Assembly (NCBI RefSeq): GCF_022835695.1
Contig: NZ_BQUV01000010.1
Coordinates: 248,001-312,000 of the forward strand
Direction: 5' to 3'
Source of the DNA: Bradyrhizobium sp. Ce-3
Lineage (GTDB): Bacteria; Pseudomonadota; Alphaproteobacteria; Rhizobiales; Xanthobacteraceae
DNA: 64,000 nucleotides
Shown: positions 62,878-64,000 of the stretch, one piece after another
Numbering within the stretch: the first letter of the stretch is position 1
Layout of the letters: each line of letters starts with the position of its first letter
Position numbers and translations under genes: made by a program
Notes under the pieces: generated by a model
What the model was told of the DNA's origin: nothing
Seen by the model: only the letters and a program-made list of their open reading frames with translations
The model's database searches: none

Positions 62878-63525
62878 ATGTTCAAGCCGTCGGCGAAGGC
62901 CGCGATCCTTTCAATCCTGAGCATCGGCGCCGCGCTGTTATCAGGCATGGCGGCCGCCCGCGCCGGTGACGTCACCGAGGATCAGATCATCAAGGCGCTG
63001 ACGCCCGAGAAGAAGCCGCTGACCCGCGGCCTGTCGGTCGGCCCGCAGGCCGCGCCCGGGCTGAACGCCGACCAGGCCAAGTTCGTGCAGAGCATCCGTG
63101 GCCGCGCCACCCGCTCGCTGTCGTCGGCCGAGCGCGAGGAGATCGCGACCATCGTCCAGGACAAGCCGAAGATCGATCTCGAGATCAATTTCGACTACAA
63201 CTCCGCCGACATCAGCACGAAGTCGCTGCCGTCGGTGCAGGCGCTGGGCCGCGCCTTGACCAATCAGGACCTGAAGGGCTCGACCTTCGTGGTCGCCGGC
63301 CACACCGACGCGGCCGGCGGCGAGGACTACAATCAGGGCCTTTCGGAGCGCCGCGCCGACGCCATCAAGCGCTATCTGGTCGACAAATATGGCATCAACG
63401 GCACCGATCTCGTCACCGTCGGCTATGGCAAGAGCAAGCTGAAGGACCCGAGCCATCCGATGGCGGACGTGAACCGCCGCGTCCAGGTCGTGAACGTGGA
63501 AAACAAGGACACCGCCGCCAAGTGA
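62878..63525 (+). CDS. OmpA-family outer membrane/peptidoglycan-binding protein
   Basis: Protein of 215 residues with a signal peptide (ILSILSIGAALLSGMAAARA) and a C-terminal OmpA-like domain: LEINFDYNSADISTKSLPSV, VVAGHTDAAGGEDYNQGLSE and RRADAIKRYLVDKYGI, the peptidoglycan-binding pattern ending DVNRRVQVV. A 90-residue N-part is predicted helical or disordered. GGAGGGACCGAA precedes the ATG. It anchors to peptidoglycan and may work with the upstream caspase-fold/TPR protein; the gap between them is 136 bp. The stop codon lies inside a 14-bp tandem repeat. Confidence 0.9.
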   Translation: MFKPSAKAAILSILSIGAALLSGMAAARAGDVTEDQIIKALTPEKKPLTRGLSVGPQAAPGLNADQAKFVQSIRGRATRSLSSAEREEIATIVQDKPKIDLEINFDYNSADISTKSLPSVQALGRALTNQDLKGSTFVVAGHTDAAGGEDYNQGLSERRADAIKRYLVDKYGINGTDLVTVGYGKSKLKDPSHPMADVNRRVQVVNVENKDTAAK

Positions 63526-63560
63526 ACTGCGCCAAGTGAACTGCGCCAAATGAACTGGGC
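63519..63560 (+). repeat. 14-bp tandem repeat across the ompA-family stop codon
   Basis: CAAGTGAACTGCGC occurs twice (63519-63532 and 63533-63546), followed by a diverged third unit CAAATGAACTGGGC (63547-63560). Every unit repeats the TGA, so the stop at 63523-63525 would survive unit gain or loss. Confidence 0.8.
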
Positions 63561-63597
63561 GTGATGGGCGGTGGCGTGGCCCCTTTTTGAGGTTACA

Positions 63598-63625
63598 ATG
63601 CGTCCCGCACCCCGGCGGGGCGCAT
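63598..63625 (+). terminator. hairpin terminator downstream of the OmpA-family gene
   Basis: ATGCGTCCCGC (63598-63608) pairs with GCGGGGCGCAT (63615-63625) except for one G-T pair, with a 6-nt loop. It is followed by TTGCTT only, so termination strength is uncertain. Confidence 0.6.
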
Positions 63626-63673
63626 TTGCTTGAGGGCTGCAGCCCGAAGCGGCCCACCCGTGACCCGCCTCAC

Positions 63674-63829
63674 ATGACATCTGGGCACGATCCGGAACAA
63701 TGGACTCCGGCCCGGCCATACGACGGCGAGCGTGATGAGACTTCGACGAGCGCCGATGACACGCAAGATGACACCCAAAGTGACGCGCCAGGTGCTGGAT
63801 TGACAAGTGCTGGATTGATCAGGCGATGA
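63674..63829 (+). CDS. candidate small open reading frame coupled to the next gene
   Basis: Frame of 51 codons (MTSGHDPEQWTPARPYDGER at the N-end), acidic, rich in Asp, Thr and Gly, with short repeats (DDTQDDTQ, AGLTSAGL). Its TGA overlaps the ATG of the following gene (ATGA), which would suit translational coupling, but no clear ribosome site precedes it and no family is recognised. The internal DNA repeats GTGCTGGATTGA (twice, about 63792 and 63807) hint at a recent duplication. Confidence 0.3.
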   Translation: MTSGHDPEQWTPARPYDGERDETSTSADDTQDDTQSDAPGAGLTSAGLIRR

Positions 63830-64000
63830 ATTTTTCCCAATACCTCAAGCCTGCGCTCGGCACGGTGGTCTTCCTTGCGCTGGCGATCGCCTATTACGCG
63901 TTCGAGCACCGCTCCCATCCGGAGGAGAAGGAGACGCCCGGGCAGGCGCTGGTGGTGGTGACGAAGTCGACCAATGCCTGCTTCTCCGACATGGTCCGCG
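63826..64000 (+). CDS. membrane-anchored protein, probably RND efflux adaptor (HlyD family), partial
   Basis: Only the first 58 codons are in the window. A short cytoplasmic start is followed by a hydrophobic helix (ALGTVVFLALAIAYYAF) and a periplasmic stretch beginning EHRSHPEEKE, then ALVVVTKSTNACFSDMVR. A single N-terminal anchor followed by such a segment is typical of periplasmic adaptor subunits of RND efflux pumps, but the diagnostic lipoyl and hairpin domains lie beyond the edge. Confidence 0.5.
   Translation, partial: MNFSQYLKPALGTVVFLALAIAYYAFEHRSHPEEKETPGQALVVVTKSTNACFSDMVR

Noticed and set aside
63519-63560. Short CRISPR-like array
   Set aside because: The 14-bp units are directly adjacent without spacers and no cas gene is present. 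It is a simple tandem repeat.

Overview
The window looks like chromosomal DNA from a GC-rich alphaproteobacterium, most probably Bradyrhizobium or a close Nitrobacteraceae relative (inference). The grounds are the base composition, the many ABC transporter/acyl-CoA catabolic clusters, the XoxF and form II CO-dehydrogenase-type genes, and short palindromic repeats in the gaps between genes. I see no transposase, integrase, phage gene, rRNA or CRISPR array. One tRNA gene, tRNA-Ser(GGA), is present.

Region 1 (1-16334) is a divergent catabolic locus around a LacI-family regulator (8507-9547). Leftward runs a long operon: a Liv-type ABC transporter, a RidA-like protein, a sulfonate/nitrate-type ABC transporter and an enoyl-CoA hydratase cut by the window edge. 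Rightward runs acyl-CoA dehydrogenase, acyl-CoA synthetase, a citrate-synthase-fold lyase-like protein, thioesterase, enoyl-CoA hydratase, flavin reductase and an epoxide hydrolase. Both operons begin with TTGACA-18 bp-TAGNTT followed directly by the same operator (TTACGAAATCGTTTTCG), so they are very probably one LacI-family regulon for uptake and CoA-dependent breakdown of an unidentified acid.

Region 2 (16694-29840) is a second catabolic locus, almost all on the minus strand: VOC protein, flavin reductase, a Liv-type ABC transporter (H, M, G, F), enoyl-CoA hydratase, creatininase-family amidohydrolase, luciferase-like monooxygenase, another enoyl-CoA hydratase, a long-chain-type acyl-CoA ligase and a periplasmic binding protein. 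An AraC regulator and an Lrp/AsnC regulator sit at its two ends.

Region 3 (30103-36912) holds tRNA-Ser, trehalose synthesis (otsA, otsB) with an MFS transporter, and a chemoreceptor.

Region 4 (37167-44466) is a regulatory and redox island. A FIST-domain sensor is translationally coupled to a sensorless hybrid histidine kinase, followed by two LuxR-type response regulators, an apparent XoxJ-XoxG fusion (binding protein plus cytochrome c) and a lanthanide-type methanol dehydrogenase XoxF.

Region 5 (44870-49943) holds a form II CO-dehydrogenase-type molybdenum hydroxylase in the order small-large-medium, and an alpha-methylacyl-CoA racemase family gene.

Region 6 (50109-58929) is tyrosine/homogentisate catabolism. 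It contains hpd with a divergent Lrp regulator, then an operon of FAD monooxygenase, DUF2783 protein, metallo-beta-lactamase-fold protein, hmgA and fumarylacetoacetase, with a divergent MarR regulator.

Region 7 (59068-64000) holds a beta-hydroxyacid dehydrogenase, a lactonase-like metallohydrolase, a caspase-fold protein lacking both catalytic residues, an OmpA-family protein and the start of an apparent membrane-fusion (HlyD-type) protein.
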